Assembly (NCBI GenBank): GCA_002101205.1 | Contig: LWTM01000071.1 | Span: 27,203-91,202 of the forward strand | Direction: 5' to 3' | From: Cycloclasticus sp. symbiont of Poecilosclerida sp. N | GTDB taxonomy: Bacteria > Pseudomonadota > Gammaproteobacteria > Methylococcales > Cycloclasticaceae | DNA length: 64,000 nt | Part shown: positions 12,016 through 24,019 of the stretch, piece after piece | Layout of the letters: each line of letters opens with the position of its first letter | How positions within the stretch are numbered: position 1 is the stretch's first letter | Notes under the pieces: generated by a model | Told to the model about the DNA's origin: nothing | What the model saw: only the letters and a program-made list of their open reading frames with translations | Database searches by the model: none | Program-made: the position numbers and the translations under genes

Positions 12016-13248
12016 TTGGCGTGGCAGGAAAACTGTCACGTTAAAAAAATCGACTTAGGTTTACAGCGAGTCTCTAGCGTTTACAAACGTTTAAAAACCA
12101 GTACATCGAAAAAACCCTATACCATCACTGTTGCAGGCACCAATGGCAAGGGTTCTTGTGTCGCATTTTTAGAATCTATATTACTTGCTGAAGGCTATCG
12201 AGTAGGGGTTTATAGCACGCCGCACCTCCTTTGCTATAACGAAAGAGTCAGAGTTAATGGAGAAGCTGTCTCTGATGCGTCTCTTACAGAGGCGTTTTCC
12301 CGTATAGATAAAGCCCGTGAAAAAGTTAGCCTAAGTTATTTTGAGTTTGGCACATTAGCTGCGTTAACTATTTTTGAAAAACAAGACGTAGATATCCAGA
12401 TTCTTGAAGTGGGCCTTGGCGGTCGGCTAGATGCGGTTAATATTATAGACGCTAACGCAGCGTTAATTACCAGTATTGATATTGACCATGTCGCTTGGCT
12501 TGGCAACGACCGCTCAGTGATCGCTGTAGAAAAAGCGGGTGTTTTCAGGAAAAATCAAAAGGCAATATGTGCAGACAAAACAGTCCCCAACAGCCTGCCT
12601 GAATTTGCAGCTCAATTGAAAACAGATTTGAAACTGTCGGGTGTTGATTATAAGGTTGAAAAAGACGGTGATATTTGGCGACTGCTGATTGACCATGAGT
12701 TAGCAGGTGATTTCCCCATTCCCTCGCTCAAGGGTGAGCATCAAATTCAAAACGCAGCGGGTGTTGTCGCGTTGTTAGCACATGTTTCGGATGATATTCC
12801 TGTGCAAAAAACAAGTGTGCTGGACGGGTTACAAAATACATTTTTACCAGGTCGTTTACAGCTAGTTGGCACTGCGCCCGATATATATTTAGATGTGGCT
12901 CACAATCGACAATCAGCTGTTGCATTAGCTAAGTTCATTAAATGCAAAGAGTATAAGGGCGATATTCATGCGGTTTTTTCAATTCTTGACGATAAAGATT
13001 TAAGCAAAGTAACGGAGCCCTTTCTTGAATTTGTTAATTTCTGGTATATTGCACCTTTGAATATCGATCGCTCCGAGAAAATTGAATGCTTAAGTGAGTT
13101 TTTTAACCGTCATTCAAAGTATCAGTGTTCTGAACACAAATCGATTGAAAGTGCTTTTGCTAAAACAAGACAGTTGGCTAAAAAAGAAGATTTAGTTATA
13201 TGTTTTGGTTCTTTTTATGTAGTCGAAGCTTGTTTAGAAGGGCTATAA
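12016..13248 (+). CDS. folC: Bifunctional folylpolyglutamate/dihydrofolate synthase; true start uncertain
   Basis: GTNGKGSC P-loop, YSTPHL, DVAHN; family-like N-terminus (NVYSLNEWLAWQEN) extends upstream of the called TTG start. Confidence 0.93.
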   Translation: MAWQENCHVKKIDLGLQRVSSVYKRLKTSTSKKPYTITVAGTNGKGSCVAFLESILLAEGYRVGVYSTPHLLCYNERVRVNGEAVSDASLTEAFSRIDKAREKVSLSYFEFGTLAALTIFEKQDVDIQILEVGLGGRLDAVNIIDANAALITSIDIDHVAWLGNDRSVIAVEKAGVFRKNQKAICADKTVPNSLPEFAAQLKTDLKLSGVDYKVEKDGDIWRLLIDHELAGDFPIPSLKGEHQIQNAAGVVALLAHVSDDIPVQKTSVLDGLQNTFLPGRLQLVGTAPDIYLDVAHNRQSAVALAKFIKCKEYKGDIHAVFSILDDKDLSKVTEPFLEFVNFWYIAPLNIDRSEKIECLSEFFNRHSKYQCSEHKSIESAFAKTRQLAKKEDLVICFGSFYVVEACLEGL

Positions 13249-13280
13249 TGTTTTCTAGAAATTTTCCGACAACAGTTTAA

Positions 13281-13805
13281 TTGCTTTTTATGGAACAACC
13301 TCTCAAACAACGTTTAATTGGCGCGATCATTCTTGTCTCCTTGGCCATCATCTTTGTTCCAATGTTAATTGGGCAAAAACCGGTGAAGTCGGATATTGTT
13401 TCGATTGAAATACCCGAACCCCCAGAACATTTAAACCCACGTATTTTTGCTTTGCCTGAGCAAAAAGCAAAAACATTCGCCGAAGTTTCAATTTCTAAAA
13501 AAGGGGGTGTTAGCACTATAAAAACAACGATTCCAGGGCCACCTAAAGCGAAAGCAGTAGAAGCTATCACGGCTTGGGTTGTTCAAGTAGGCAGTTTTTC
13601 AGACCAAAAAAATGCAGATGCTTTGTCAGCTAAATTAAAAAAAGCTGGTTTTACCAATTTTATTGAAGATTCATCAGGAAAACAGGGCGAAACGTATCGA
13701 GTTCGAGTAGGGCCTGAACTAAACAAAGAAAAAGCAGACGAGATGAAAATGGCTCTTCAAAAAGAACAAAAGCTAAGTAATGCGATTGTTGTTGAGTATC
13801 CTTAG
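13281..13805 (+). CDS. SPOR-domain (DedD-like) protein
   Basis: N-terminal TM segment followed by C-terminal SPOR repeat (WVVQVGSFSDQKNADAL...YRVRVGP); between folC and cvpA. Confidence 0.85.
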   Translation: MLFMEQPLKQRLIGAIILVSLAIIFVPMLIGQKPVKSDIVSIEIPEPPEHLNPRIFALPEQKAKTFAEVSISKKGGVSTIKTTIPGPPKAKAVEAITAWVVQVGSFSDQKNADALSAKLKKAGFTNFIEDSSGKQGETYRVRVGPELNKEKADEMKMALQKEQKLSNAIVVEYP

Positions 13806-13817
13806 GTGGCTATATAA

Positions 13818-14330
13818 ATGAATGCCAGCGTAGTGAGTGGTTTAGTTTGGGTCGACTATATCATTGTTGGTATCGTCTTAATTTCTGCGCTGATTGGCCT
13901 GTTCCGTGGTCTGGTTAAAGAAGCGTTTTCATTAAGCACTTGGATAGCATCTATTGTTATAGGTATACGGTTCAGCGAACAGTTTGCTGTTTTTTTTAAT
14001 GGTTATATTGAAATGCCGTCAGTGAGAATAGCCGTGGCCTTTATTATTCTTCTATTGCTCACTTTAATTTTGGGCACAATGTTGTCTCACCTGCTTAGTC
14101 AGCTCGTTGATAGAACCGGTCTCTCTGGCACGGACCGTTTTGCAGGCTTTGTTTTTGGAATAGGCCGTGGCATGGTAGTGATGGCTGTGTTGGTGCTATT
14201 GGCGGGTTTAACGCCATTACCACAAGACCCGTGGTGGGCACAGTCGGTATTAATTGGCCATTTCCAAGATTTATCTGTGTGGTTGACAGAGCAAATACCT
14301 GAGGACGTATCAGGGTATTTTTCATATTAA
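13818..14330 (+). CDS. cvpA: CvpA family colicin V production protein
   Basis: Four TM segments, VDYIIVGIVLISALIGLFRGLVKE; directly upstream of purF. Confidence 0.93.
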   Translation: MNASVVSGLVWVDYIIVGIVLISALIGLFRGLVKEAFSLSTWIASIVIGIRFSEQFAVFFNGYIEMPSVRIAVAFIILLLLTLILGTMLSHLLSQLVDRTGLSGTDRFAGFVFGIGRGMVVMAVLVLLAGLTPLPQDPWWAQSVLIGHFQDLSVWLTEQIPEDVSGYFSY

Positions 14331-14349
14331 ACTTGATTAAAAGGTAGAA

Positions 14350-15864
14350 TTGATTATGTGCGGAATTGCTGGTGTTGTAGCCCATCAAAATGTTAATCAG
14401 GAACTGTATGAAGCGTTAATTGTGTTGCAACACCGTGGGCAAGACGCTGCGGGTATTGTAACTTGTGAAGGTAGCCAATTACATCTTCGCAAAGCTAATG
14501 GCTTGGTCCGCGACGTATTTAGAACCAGGCACATGCTTGAGCTAACGGGGAACATGGGTATTGCCCATGTCCGTTATCCTACTGCGGGCTGTTCAAGCTC
14601 TGCTGAAGCACAGCCATTTTATGTGAACTCCCCGTTTGGTATCACCTTGGCGCACAATGGGAACTTAACCAACGCAGCGGCTCTTAAACAAGAACTTTTT
14701 ACCGAAGATCAACGACACATCAATACGAGTTCAGACTCTGAAATTTTGTTGAACATTTTCGCCCATGAGTTACAGCGTTTGGGGAAACTTAAATTGGACG
14801 AAAATGATGTGTTTAAAGCAGTGTCTGCATTGCACAGGCGTTGCGAAGGCGCCTATGCCGTTGTTGCAATGATTACAGGTTTCGGCGTTGTTGGGTTTCG
14901 TGACCCTAACGGTATTCGCCCCATTTGTTTTGGCGTACGTGAAAGCAAATTGGGTCGCGACTATATGATTGCCTCAGAATCGGTTGCTATGGATGCGCAA
15001 GGTTTTAAATTGACGCGTGATATAGCACCAGGTGAAGCACTATTTATTAAAAAAAATGGCGTTATTCATACTAAGCAATGCGCATTGAACCCTCGCTTGA
15101 CACCGTGTATTTTTGAATACGTTTACCTCGCACGCCCAGACTCTATTGTTGATGAGGTATCTGTTTATAAATCGCGCTTACGTATGGGTGAAAAACTGGC
15201 AGAGAAAATTATGCGTCTTAGACCCCAGCACGATATAGATGTTGTTATTCCGATTCCAGATACGAGTAGAACATCAGCTTTACAGTTGGCGAATAGGCTA
15301 GATGTTAAGTACAGAGAAGGGTTCATTAAAAACAGATACATCGGTCGAACATTTATTATGCCAGGGCAACAAGAACGTAAAAAGTCGGTGAGGCGTAAGC
15401 TAAATGCTATCGATCTTGAGTTTAAAAGCAAAAATGTTTTATTGGTTGATGACTCAATCGTACGCGGTACAACATCAAGTCAGATTATTAAACTGGCGCG
15501 TGAAGCGGGCGCTAACAAAGTGTATTTTGCATCAGCGGCGCCGCCTGTCCGTTATTCAAATGTTTACGGTATTGATATGCCAGCGGTTGAAGAGCTTGTA
15601 GCTCACGATAAAACAATAAGCGAGATCGAACAAGCGGTTGGGGCGGATTGGTTAATTTACCAAGATTTAGAAGACCTATTTGAGTCCGTAAGAAAACATA
15701 ACCCTAAAATTAAAGATTTTGACGCCGCTTGCTTTAACCAGCGTTATGTTACGGGCACAGTTAAAGATGAATACCTTAAAGAACAAGGTTTGAATCGTTC
15801 AGACGAGCAAAAAGTCCAAAATGACCTTGATCAAGCGGTTATTGAGCTTCACAACACAAATTAA
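14350..15864 (+). CDS. purF: Amidophosphoribosyltransferase
   Basis: MCGIAGV N-terminal nucleophile, [26 protein letters not shown] loop. Confidence 0.97.
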   Translation: MIMCGIAGVVAHQNVNQELYEALIVLQHRGQDAAGIVTCEGSQLHLRKANGLVRDVFRTRHMLELTGNMGIAHVRYPTAGCSSSAEAQPFYVNSPFGITLAHNGNLTNAAALKQELFTEDQRHINTSSDSEILLNIFAHELQRLGKLKLDENDVFKAVSALHRRCEGAYAVVAMITGFGVVGFRDPNGIRPICFGVRESKLGRDYMIASESVAMDAQGFKLTRDIAPGEALFIKKNGVIHTKQCALNPRLTPCIFEYVYLARPDSIVDEVSVYKSRLRMGEKLAEKIMRLRPQHDIDVVIPIPDTSRTSALQLANRLDVKYREGFIKNRYIGRTFIMPGQQERKKSVRRKLNAIDLEFKSKNVLLVDDSIVRGTTSSQIIKLAREAGANKVYFASAAPPVRYSNVYGIDMPAVEELVAHDKTISEIEQAVGADWLIYQDLEDLFESVRKHNPKIKDFDAACFNQRYVTGTVKDEYLKEQGLNRSDEQKVQNDLDQAVIELHNTN

Positions 15865-15882
15865 ACCTTAAAAGGCGCAAGA

Positions 15883-17079
15883 ATGTCGGATAAAGATTGG
15901 CAGGGTTACTCCATAGAGACACAAGGCATCCGTGCCGGTCAGCAAAGAACGCCAGAAGGTGAACATAGCGATGCTATTTTCCCCACTTCAAGCTATGTTT
16001 TTACTAACGCGAATGAAGCGTATGAACGTTTTTCTGGTAAATCAGAAGGCAATATTTATTCACGCTTTACCAACCCAACTGTCCGCGCCTTTGAAAAGCG
16101 CCTTGCAACAATGGAAGGCGCTGAACGAGCAATGGCGACGTCATCTGGTATGGCTGCCATTAACACGGTTTGCTTAGGTTTGCTCAGCGCTGGTGACCAT
16201 GTCGTATGTTCGCGCAGTGTGTTTGGTAATACCGCGTTGATGTTTAAAAACATCATGAGTAAATTCAGCATAACTACGACGTTTGTTGATTTAGACGATA
16301 TTAATGCTTGGCGAACGGCTATTCAAAACAACACAAGGTTTTTGTTTATAGAAACGCCTTCAAACCCGCTAGGTACTTTAGCGGATATAAAAGAACTTGC
16401 AGACTTAGCGCATGGCCGAGACGCTTTGTTAATCGTCGATAATGTTTATTGCACCCCGGCGTTACAAAAACCATTGAGCTTAGGTGCAGATCTAGTCGTT
16501 CATTCGGCAACAAAGTACTTAGATGGGCAAGGCCGATGTGTCGGCGGTGCGATAGTTGGCGAGCACGCATTGATCGAAGAAAAGCTGTATCCAATCTTAA
16601 GAACCGCCGGGCCCACTATGAGCCCATTTAATGCGTGGGTTTTCCACAAAGGGTTGGAAACACTATCGTTACGCATGGATAAACATTGTGCTAATGCCCT
16701 AGCTGTTGCGCAATGGTTAGAGCAACAAGCGGCGGTAGAAAAAGTGCACTATACGGGGCTATCAAGTCACCGTCAGCATGAGCTGGCAAAACAACAGCAA
16801 TCGGGCTTTGGTGGCATTGTTAGCTTTGAAGTGAAGGGTGGACAGGGAAATGCGTGGAAAGTCATTGACGCAACGCAGCTAATCTCAATTACTGCTAATT
16901 TAGGTGATGTAAAAAGCATGATTACGCACCCATCAACAACAACGCATGGCCGTTTAACAGATGAAGAACGAGTTGAAGCTGGGATCACGGGCTCATTAGT
17001 GCGCGTAGGTGTAGGACTCGAAAATGTTGATGATATAATAGCAGACTTAAACACAGCGCTGGCGAGCCTTAAGGTTTAG
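15883..17079 (+). CDS. metZ: O-succinylhomoserine sulfhydrylase
   Basis: Cys/Met metabolism PLP enzyme; SATKYLDGQGRCVGGA PLP motif; follows purF. Confidence 0.92.
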   Translation: MSDKDWQGYSIETQGIRAGQQRTPEGEHSDAIFPTSSYVFTNANEAYERFSGKSEGNIYSRFTNPTVRAFEKRLATMEGAERAMATSSGMAAINTVCLGLLSAGDHVVCSRSVFGNTALMFKNIMSKFSITTTFVDLDDINAWRTAIQNNTRFLFIETPSNPLGTLADIKELADLAHGRDALLIVDNVYCTPALQKPLSLGADLVVHSATKYLDGQGRCVGGAIVGEHALIEEKLYPILRTAGPTMSPFNAWVFHKGLETLSLRMDKHCANALAVAQWLEQQAAVEKVHYTGLSSHRQHELAKQQQSGFGGIVSFEVKGGQGNAWKVIDATQLISITANLGDVKSMITHPSTTTHGRLTDEERVEAGITGSLVRVGVGLENVDDIIADLNTALASLKV

Positions 17080-17112
17080 CAAAATTTAATCAAGGTTAGA
17101 TAGGACAAAAAG

Positions 17113-17832
17113 GTGGGAAGAGCATACCAAAATCGTAAAGATTCGATGGCAAAAACATCGGATATGAAAGCCAAAGTTTATAGTCGTTACGGCCGAGAAA
17201 TTTATGTTTGTGCAAAATCTGGTGGCTTCGATCCAGCCGGTAATCTAGCCTTGCGCAGCTTAATAGATAAAGCCAAAAAAGACCAAGTGCCCGTGCACGT
17301 CATCGACAAAGCGATTGAAAAAGCAAAAGGTGGCGGCGATGAAGATTATTCGCCTGCACGCTATGAAGGTTACGGTCCTGGTGGGGTTATGGCGATTATT
17401 GAGTGCTTAACCGACAATCCAAATCGGACCTTTGGTGATGTGCGCCAGGCGTTCACTAAAACAAAATGCAAAATAGGCACCGAAGGCAGCGTTAGTCATC
17501 TGTTCGACCACGTGGCTATTTTTGCCTTCGCACACGACGACGAAGACACCGTGCTCGAAGTTTTAATGGACGCAGATGTTGATGTCAGCGACGTTGAAAG
17601 CGAAGACGGAAAAGTTACGGTGTTTGCCCTGCATACCGATTACTCTAAAGCCAAACAAGCCTTGCTCGCAAGCGTGGGCGAAATAGACTTTGATGTGGAT
17701 GAAATACAATTTATTCCCCATGCGTTCATAAACGTCAGCGGCGATGACGTTGAATTGTTTGAAAAATTCCTAGCTATGCTGGACGACTTAGATGACGTTC
17801 AGCAGGTTTATCATAATGCTGAGGTGGTTTAA
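17113..17832 (+). CDS. yebC: YebC/PmpR family protein
   Basis: [48 protein letters not shown]-like motif. Confidence 0.93.
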   Translation: MGRAYQNRKDSMAKTSDMKAKVYSRYGREIYVCAKSGGFDPAGNLALRSLIDKAKKDQVPVHVIDKAIEKAKGGGDEDYSPARYEGYGPGGVMAIIECLTDNPNRTFGDVRQAFTKTKCKIGTEGSVSHLFDHVAIFAFAHDDEDTVLEVLMDADVDVSDVESEDGKVTVFALHTDYSKAKQALLASVGEIDFDVDEIQFIPHAFINVSGDDVELFEKFLAMLDDLDDVQQVYHNAEVV

Positions 17833-18006
17833 TTTTTGTCAAAATACAAATGAAGAGAAACCATGAAAAAATAGCGCACGGTTAGAATGAATCAATCATT
17901 TGCAAAGCACCTGGCTTTGGTTGATGTTGATAATCTAAAAATATTCAGATAATTAAACGCTCGTATATTTATTTTTTTCCATGTGTCATTGTTTTATAAT
18001 GCCGAC

Positions 18007-18237
18007 ATGAGTATTTCAGAATTACTAGAACAAGGTGTCAACTTGATGATGTTTGGGATGGGAATGGTGTTTTTCATCTTAGGCTTGCTCGTTGTTCTTA
18101 TCAAGTCGGCTTCGACGTTACTTTTAAAGTACGAGCCGGCCGTCGAACAATCGCATAAAGTACCTGGTACTGCTTCCATTAATGAAGATATCGTTGCGGC
18201 AATTACTATTGCTGTAAAACGCTATCGTTGCAAATAA
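18007..18237 (+). CDS. oadG: Oxaloacetate decarboxylase gamma chain (OadG)
   Basis: Single TM (MMFGMGMVFFILGLLVVLIK), immediately upstream of oadA; ORF track start 17983, ATG at 18007 preferred. Confidence 0.8.
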   Translation: MSISELLEQGVNLMMFGMGMVFFILGLLVVLIKSASTLLLKYEPAVEQSHKVPGTASINEDIVAAITIAVKRYRCK

Positions 18238-18246
18238 AAAACACTT

Positions 18247-20031
18247 ATGACTAAGCCATTAAAAATCACCGACGTCGTTTTACGCGACGCGCACCAGTCG
18301 CTTTTTGCAACACGTTTACGTATTGAAGACATGCTGCCGATCGCCGAGAAACTGGATAAAATTGGCTACTGGTCGCTTGAAACATGGGGCGGAGCGACAT
18401 TTGATGCCTGTATTCGTTACTTAGGTGAGGACCCTTGGGAGCGTTTGCGATTATTGAAAGCAGCGATGCCAAACACACCACAGCAAATGTTATTGCGCGG
18501 TCAAAACTTGCTGGGTTACAGACATTACGCCGATGATGTTGTGCATAAGTTTGTCGAGCGTGCGGCAGAAAATGGCATGGATATTTTCCGCATCTTTGAT
18601 GCGATGAATGATGTACGTAACCTTGAAACCGCGATAAAAGCCACAGTTGAAGTAGGCAAGCACGCACAAGGTACAATCTCTTATACCCAAAGCCCCGTGC
18701 ATACGCTTGAAGGTTGGGTGGATATGGGTAAGAAACTAGAAGATGCCGGTTGCCATTCTATCGCCATTAAAGACATGGCCGGCTTATTAAGGCCATACGA
18801 TGCAGCTGAGCTTGTTAAGCGTTTAAAGGTTCAATGTGATGTGCCTATTGCGCTGCACAGTCACGCGACGACAGGTATGAGTGTAGCCACGTGCCTAAAA
18901 GCTGTGGATGCAGGTTTGGATATGTTGGATACAGCTATTTCATCGATGAGTATGACCTATGGGCATTCACCGACCGAAACGTTTATTGCCATGCTGGAGG
19001 GCACTGATCGTGCGACGGGTTTAGATATTGAGAAAGTTGAAGAAGTCGCCGCTTACTTTAGAGACGTACGTCCTAAATACGCAGAGTTTGAGGGTTCGCT
19101 GAAAGGCGTTGACTCAAGGATTTTAATTGCTCAAGTACCTGGTGGAATGTTAACCAACCTTGAAAGCCAATTAAAACAACAAAACGCGGGTGATAAAATT
19201 GACGACGTATTGACTGAAATCCCAGCGGTTCGCAAAGACTTAGGTTATTTGCCGCTGGTAACGCCAACGTCGCAAATAGTTGGCACGCAGGCTGTGATGA
19301 ACGTGCTGATGGGCGAACGTTATAAATCGATTAGCAAAGAAACAGCCGGCGTTTTAAAAGGCGAATACGGTGCGACACCAGCGCCGGTTGATGCCGAACT
19401 TCAAGCACGTGTGTTAGAAGGTGCACAAGCCATTACTTGCCGCCCTGCGGACCTAATTGACGATGAGCTAGATGTGCTTAGCGCTGATTTAGATGCAAAA
19501 GCGAAAGAAGATGGCCTACAATTAGCTGATGAGACCATTGATGATGTTTTAACGTATGCATTATTTCCACAAGTTGGCTTGGATTTCATTAAAAATAGAA
19601 ATAACCCCGATGCATTCGAACCCGTGCCAACGGGTGTACAGGTAAGCGCCGCAGCAACGGGGAAAGAAACTTACGATGTATCTGTTAACGGAAAACTTTA
19701 CCAAGTTGAAGTAGGCGCATCTGGTTCAATTGAAAATCTTGAGGTGGTGAAAGCGCAAAGTGCGCCAACTCCCTCTGTAGCACCTGCTCAGATGGAACCT
19801 TCGGGAGCTTTTTGCCAAAATGAACCTTTATTGTCCCCCATGGCCGGTAATATTATACGAATCGGTGTAGCCGCAGGAGATGATGTGCATGAAGGCGATG
19901 TAGTGATTATCCTTGAAGCGATGAAAATGGAAACAGAAGTTAGAGCGCATATCGAAGGTCAAATTTCGGATGTTTTCGTTAAAGAAGGGGAGTCCATACC
20001 AGCGGGCGCACCTTTAATTCTAATTTGTTAG
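18247..20031 (+). CDS. oadA: Oxaloacetate decarboxylase alpha subunit
   Basis: [13 protein letters not shown]-terminal biotinyl motif EAMKMET. Confidence 0.95.
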   Translation: MTKPLKITDVVLRDAHQSLFATRLRIEDMLPIAEKLDKIGYWSLETWGGATFDACIRYLGEDPWERLRLLKAAMPNTPQQMLLRGQNLLGYRHYADDVVHKFVERAAENGMDIFRIFDAMNDVRNLETAIKATVEVGKHAQGTISYTQSPVHTLEGWVDMGKKLEDAGCHSIAIKDMAGLLRPYDAAELVKRLKVQCDVPIALHSHATTGMSVATCLKAVDAGLDMLDTAISSMSMTYGHSPTETFIAMLEGTDRATGLDIEKVEEVAAYFRDVRPKYAEFEGSLKGVDSRILIAQVPGGMLTNLESQLKQQNAGDKIDDVLTEIPAVRKDLGYLPLVTPTSQIVGTQAVMNVLMGERYKSISKETAGVLKGEYGATPAPVDAELQARVLEGAQAITCRPADLIDDELDVLSADLDAKAKEDGLQLADETIDDVLTYALFPQVGLDFIKNRNNPDAFEPVPTGVQVSAAATGKETYDVSVNGKLYQVEVGASGSIENLEVVKAQSAPTPSVAPAQMEPSGAFCQNEPLLSPMAGNIIRIGVAAGDDVHEGDVVIILEAMKMETEVRAHIEGQISDVFVKEGESIPAGAPLILIC

Positions 20032-20041
20032 GTTTGAAATA

Positions 20042-21175
20042 ATGGAAAACGGTATTTTACAAATTTGGCAATCAACAGGCATTGCTAATCTCGAGTGGGG
20101 AAATTTATTGATGATAGGTATTGGCTTATTGTTGATTTATTTAGCCATAGCAAAGAACTTCGAACCTTTATTATTACTGCCAATTGGTTTTGGTGGCGTG
20201 TTAGCTAACATTCCTTTGGCAGGTATAGGTGGGCCTGATGGTTTGCTCGGCATTTTGTACCACATGGGGGTAGATACTGGTTTATTCCCCTTATTAATCT
20301 TTATGGGTGTTGGTGCGTTGACTGATTTTGGTGCGCTTATTGCCATGCCGAGTTTGTTAGTGTTAGGCGCTGCCGCCCAATTTGGCATTTTTGCTACGTT
20401 GATTGGCGCATTAGCCATGAATATGATTCCCGGTATGGAGTTCAGTTTGGCGGACGCCTCAGCCATTGCGATTATTGGCGGGGCAGATGGACCTACCGCT
20501 ATTTTCTTGGCATCAAAACTTGCGCCAGATCTGTTGGGGGCCATTGCGGTAGCAGCATATTCTTATATGGCATTGGTGCCACTTATTCAGCCCCCTATTA
20601 TGCGTGCGCTAACAACAGAGACAGAAAGAAAAGTTCAAATGAAGCATCTTCGGCACGTAACTAAACGAGAAAGAATCATTTTCCCGCTCATCATTTTGAC
20701 CGTCGTTATTTTATTTTTACCTGCCTCTGCACCGCTTGTCGGTATGTTAGCGTTTGGTAATTTGATGAGAGAAAGTGGTGTGGTCGATCGCCTTAGTTCA
20801 ACGGCACAGAATGAGTTGATTAATATAGTGACTATTTTCCTTGGTTTGGCGGTGGGCTCTAAGCTGTCAGCAGATAAATTCCTAACCGCTGAAACACTCG
20901 GTATTTTAGTTTTGGGTATGGGCGCTTTTTCTATTGGCACCGCAGGTGGTGTGTTAATGGGTAAGCTGATGTACAAAATTACGGGCGGGAAAGTAAACCC
21001 ACTGATCGGTGCGGCAGGTGTGTCAGCAGTACCTATGGCGGCTCGAGTCGTAAACAAAGTGGGCCAAGAGGCGGACCCGCATAATTTCTTGTTAATGCAC
21101 GCGATGGGCCCGAATGTGGCTGGTGTTATTGGCTCTGCGGTGGCAGCGGGTGTGCTGCTGGCTATTGTAGGATAA
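20042..21175 (+). CDS. oadB: Na+-translocating oxaloacetate decarboxylase beta subunit
   Basis: Polytopic; [19 protein letters not shown] conserved motif, order oadG-A-B. Confidence 0.95.
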   Translation: MENGILQIWQSTGIANLEWGNLLMIGIGLLLIYLAIAKNFEPLLLLPIGFGGVLANIPLAGIGGPDGLLGILYHMGVDTGLFPLLIFMGVGALTDFGALIAMPSLLVLGAAAQFGIFATLIGALAMNMIPGMEFSLADASAIAIIGGADGPTAIFLASKLAPDLLGAIAVAAYSYMALVPLIQPPIMRALTTETERKVQMKHLRHVTKRERIIFPLIILTVVILFLPASAPLVGMLAFGNLMRESGVVDRLSSTAQNELINIVTIFLGLAVGSKLSADKFLTAETLGILVLGMGAFSIGTAGGVLMGKLMYKITGGKVNPLIGAAGVSAVPMAARVVNKVGQEADPHNFLLMHAMGPNVAGVIGSAVAAGVLLAIVG

Positions 21176-21232
21176 TGCCCTTGTCGGAAAATCAATTTGG
21201 TCGAAAAGTAAAATAGAAACTTTAAGCGCCAT

Positions 21233-22204
21233 ATGAATAGAAAGCTTTCCGTAGCACCCATGATGGCTTGGACTGATAAGCATTGTCGCTATTTGCACCG
21301 TTTATTGTCCCCCCATGCCTTGCTGTATACAGAAATGCTGACTACAGGCGCTTTATTGCGCGGAAATAAACAGCGATTATTAGCGTTTAATGCCGCAGAG
21401 CAGCCTCTTGCGTTGCAACTAGGTGGCAGTCAGCCTTCTGAAATGGCTCAGTGCGCTGTGTTTGCGCAAGACGCAGGCTATCAAGAAGTAAATATTAATG
21501 TCGGTTGTCCAAGTGACCGTGTTCAAAATGGACGAATTGGCGCGTGTTTAATGTCGGAACCTAGTTTAGTTGCGCAATGTGTTAGCGAGATGCGAGCGAG
21601 AGTTGATATACCTATAACGGTTAAAACACGCACAGGCATTGATGATTCCGACACCCTGGAGTTCTTATTGAAGTTTGTTGAAACGGTGTCTGAAGCGGGG
21701 TGTGAAACGTTTATTATTCATGCGCGTAAGGCGATATTAAAAGGTCTGTCGCCAAAAGAGAATAGAACAGTTCCACCGTTAAATTATGATAGAGTTTACT
21801 CGATTAAACGTGAATTCCCGCAGTTGTCGATCGTGGTTAATGGCGGCATTAAAAACATCACCGATATTCAACAGCATTGGGCTAAACTCGATGGTGTGAT
21901 GATTGGTCGGGAGGCCTATCACAATCCGTTTTTTTTGACAGAAATTGAGCATCAATTATTTTCTGGACAAATGCGTGACCGAGTCGATATGCTGTACCAA
22001 TTTATACCTCACGTTAAGGAACAATTAACGCAAGGGGTGGCGCTGCAAAGTATGACGCGACATATTTTAGGTTTATTTACAGGCCAACCAGGCGGCAAAC
22101 ATTGGCGGCGCTATTTAAGTGAAAACGCTCGACATAAAAATGCAGGCCCAGAGGTTTTGCATGCAGCATTAGATGAAATGACATCCTATGCTCACAGAGC
22201 ATAA
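21233..22204 (+). CDS. dusA: tRNA-dihydrouridine synthase A
   Basis: LSVAPMMAWTDKHCRY, NINVGCPSDRVQNGRIGACLM, VMIGREAYHNPF. Confidence 0.95.
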   Translation: MNRKLSVAPMMAWTDKHCRYLHRLLSPHALLYTEMLTTGALLRGNKQRLLAFNAAEQPLALQLGGSQPSEMAQCAVFAQDAGYQEVNINVGCPSDRVQNGRIGACLMSEPSLVAQCVSEMRARVDIPITVKTRTGIDDSDTLEFLLKFVETVSEAGCETFIIHARKAILKGLSPKENRTVPPLNYDRVYSIKREFPQLSIVVNGGIKNITDIQQHWAKLDGVMIGREAYHNPFFLTEIEHQLFSGQMRDRVDMLYQFIPHVKEQLTQGVALQSMTRHILGLFTGQPGGKHWRRYLSENARHKNAGPEVLHAALDEMTSYAHRA

Positions 22205-22312
22205 GTAGTAGCATTGAGCCGGGTGAAAAATTATCAGGCACACCGGGGTTATCAAACAAACTAGTGAACTGAAAAACGGTATACTTAACTAAATTTTTAG
22301 CAGCTTAAAATA

Positions 22313-22858
22313 ATGGAAGAATTCTACAAAAAAATAATAGAAGGCATCGGCGAAGATACTGAGCGTCAAGGTTTGGTTGACACACCAAAACGTGCGGCGA
22401 AAGCAATGGCTTTTTTAACCAGCGGGTACCAAAAATCACTGGATGAAATCGTTAATCACGCGCTTTTCGACTCAGATGCAGATGATATGGTCATTGTGAA
22501 AAACATTGAATTGTATTCAATGTGTGAGCATCACTTGTTACCCTTTATTGGCAAGTGCCATGTGGCGTACTTACCAGCAGGTAAGGTTTTGGGTTTGTCT
22601 AAAGTGACGAGGATAGTTGATATGTTTGCGCGTCGCCTACAAATTCAAGAGCAGTTGACCACGCAAATTGCAGATTCGATATGTCAAGTAACAGGAGCGA
22701 AAGGGGTGGCAGTCGTTGTTGAGGCAAAACACCTGTGCATGATGATGCGCGGCGTTGAAAAGCAAAATTCCCTAATGACGACATCGAGTATGCTAGGCCA
22801 GTTCCGTAAAAACGCTGAAACTCGCGCCGAGTTCTTAAGCTTGCTGAAAATGGTTTAA
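22313..22858 (+). CDS. folE: GTP cyclohydrolase I
   Basis: [33 protein letters not shown]. Confidence 0.97.
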   Translation: MEEFYKKIIEGIGEDTERQGLVDTPKRAAKAMAFLTSGYQKSLDEIVNHALFDSDADDMVIVKNIELYSMCEHHLLPFIGKCHVAYLPAGKVLGLSKVTRIVDMFARRLQIQEQLTTQIADSICQVTGAKGVAVVVEAKHLCMMMRGVEKQNSLMTTSSMLGQFRKNAETRAEFLSLLKMV

Positions 22859-22878
22859 AGAAGCGGCATTAATTTCAA

Positions 22879-23874
22879 ATGGAGAGAACAGCAGTATTAC
22901 TGCTTAATTTAGGAACCCCAGAGGAACCGACCGAAGAAGCGGTTCGTGAATACTTGCGTGAGTTTTTATGGGACCCACGGGTCGTTCAAATACCGCGTTT
23001 TATTTGGTGGTTCATGCTTAATTTTTCAGTGTTAAAGAAGCGCCCAGTAGAGTCAGCTAAAGCCTACCAGAGAATTTGGACGGATGAGGGTTCGCCATTG
23101 ATGGTGTTTTCTGAACGCATTAAGCAAGGTCTGCAATCACACGCGAATGCTCAGCAGCAGGGGCGGTATAAATTCATGTTGGGTATGCGTTATGGCCAAC
23201 CCTCCATCCCCTCAGCCATGCAAGAGATAAAGGATTACTCACCCGATAACATCGTGCTATTGCCTCTGTATCCGCAGTTTGCCACCTCAAGCACAGGCAC
23301 GGCTTGGCACGCCTTTAGGCGTGAATATGCGAGATGGGAAGGTGCGCCAGATAGCAAAACCATTATGGATTACCATGATAGTGAAAGCTATATTGAAGCG
23401 TTAGCGAACAGCGTGAATAAGCATTGGTCTGATAAGGGTAAAGCGAGTTGTTTGGTCATTTCGTTTCATGGTGTGCCTGAAAGAACAATTCGACAAGGTG
23501 ACCCGTATTTAAATCACTGTACTAAAACAGCAGAATTGTTGGTTGAAAAACTAGGTTTAGAACCACTAGAGTGGCGGCTTGTTTTTCAGTCACGTTTTGG
23601 CAAAGAGGAATGGATACAACCTTATTGCATGGATGTGCTTCAACGGCTGGCCGAAGAAGGGGTTGAACAAGTAGATGTTATTTGCCCAGGTTTTGCTGCA
23701 GATTGCTTAGAAACACTTGAAGAAATGGCACTTCAAAATCGAGATGTATTCCTCGGCGCGGGCGGTGTAAGTTACCGTTATATTCCAGCTTTAAACGACG
23801 CTAAAGATCATATTGATGCGCTTTACTCGTTGGTTGAAGGGAAAAGCGGTGAGTTTTTTTTGAAAAGCACATAA
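22879..23874 (+). CDS. hemH: Ferrochelatase
   Basis: LLLNLGTPEEPT, VISFHGVPER, CPGFAADCLETLEE. Confidence 0.97.
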   Translation: MERTAVLLLNLGTPEEPTEEAVREYLREFLWDPRVVQIPRFIWWFMLNFSVLKKRPVESAKAYQRIWTDEGSPLMVFSERIKQGLQSHANAQQQGRYKFMLGMRYGQPSIPSAMQEIKDYSPDNIVLLPLYPQFATSSTGTAWHAFRREYARWEGAPDSKTIMDYHDSESYIEALANSVNKHWSDKGKASCLVISFHGVPERTIRQGDPYLNHCTKTAELLVEKLGLEPLEWRLVFQSRFGKEEWIQPYCMDVLQRLAEEGVEQVDVICPGFAADCLETLEEMALQNRDVFLGAGGVSYRYIPALNDAKDHIDALYSLVEGKSGEFFLKST

Positions 23875-24019
23875 GAAACAATGGACAGTAAGGGACAGCC
23901 AAGTCACTTCAGACCCTCAAAAAGGCTATTACTGCTTTTGGGTGAAAGTAGAGGGTCAAAAGAAGCACGTGCAACCGCCTATTGCTCGTACGATTATAGA
24001 GGAGTTATAACGAAACGTT

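Noticed and set aside
17833-17982. Intergenic gap between yebC and oadG considered for a small RNA
   Set aside because: No clear promoter-plus-terminator pair or conserved structure could be seen by eye
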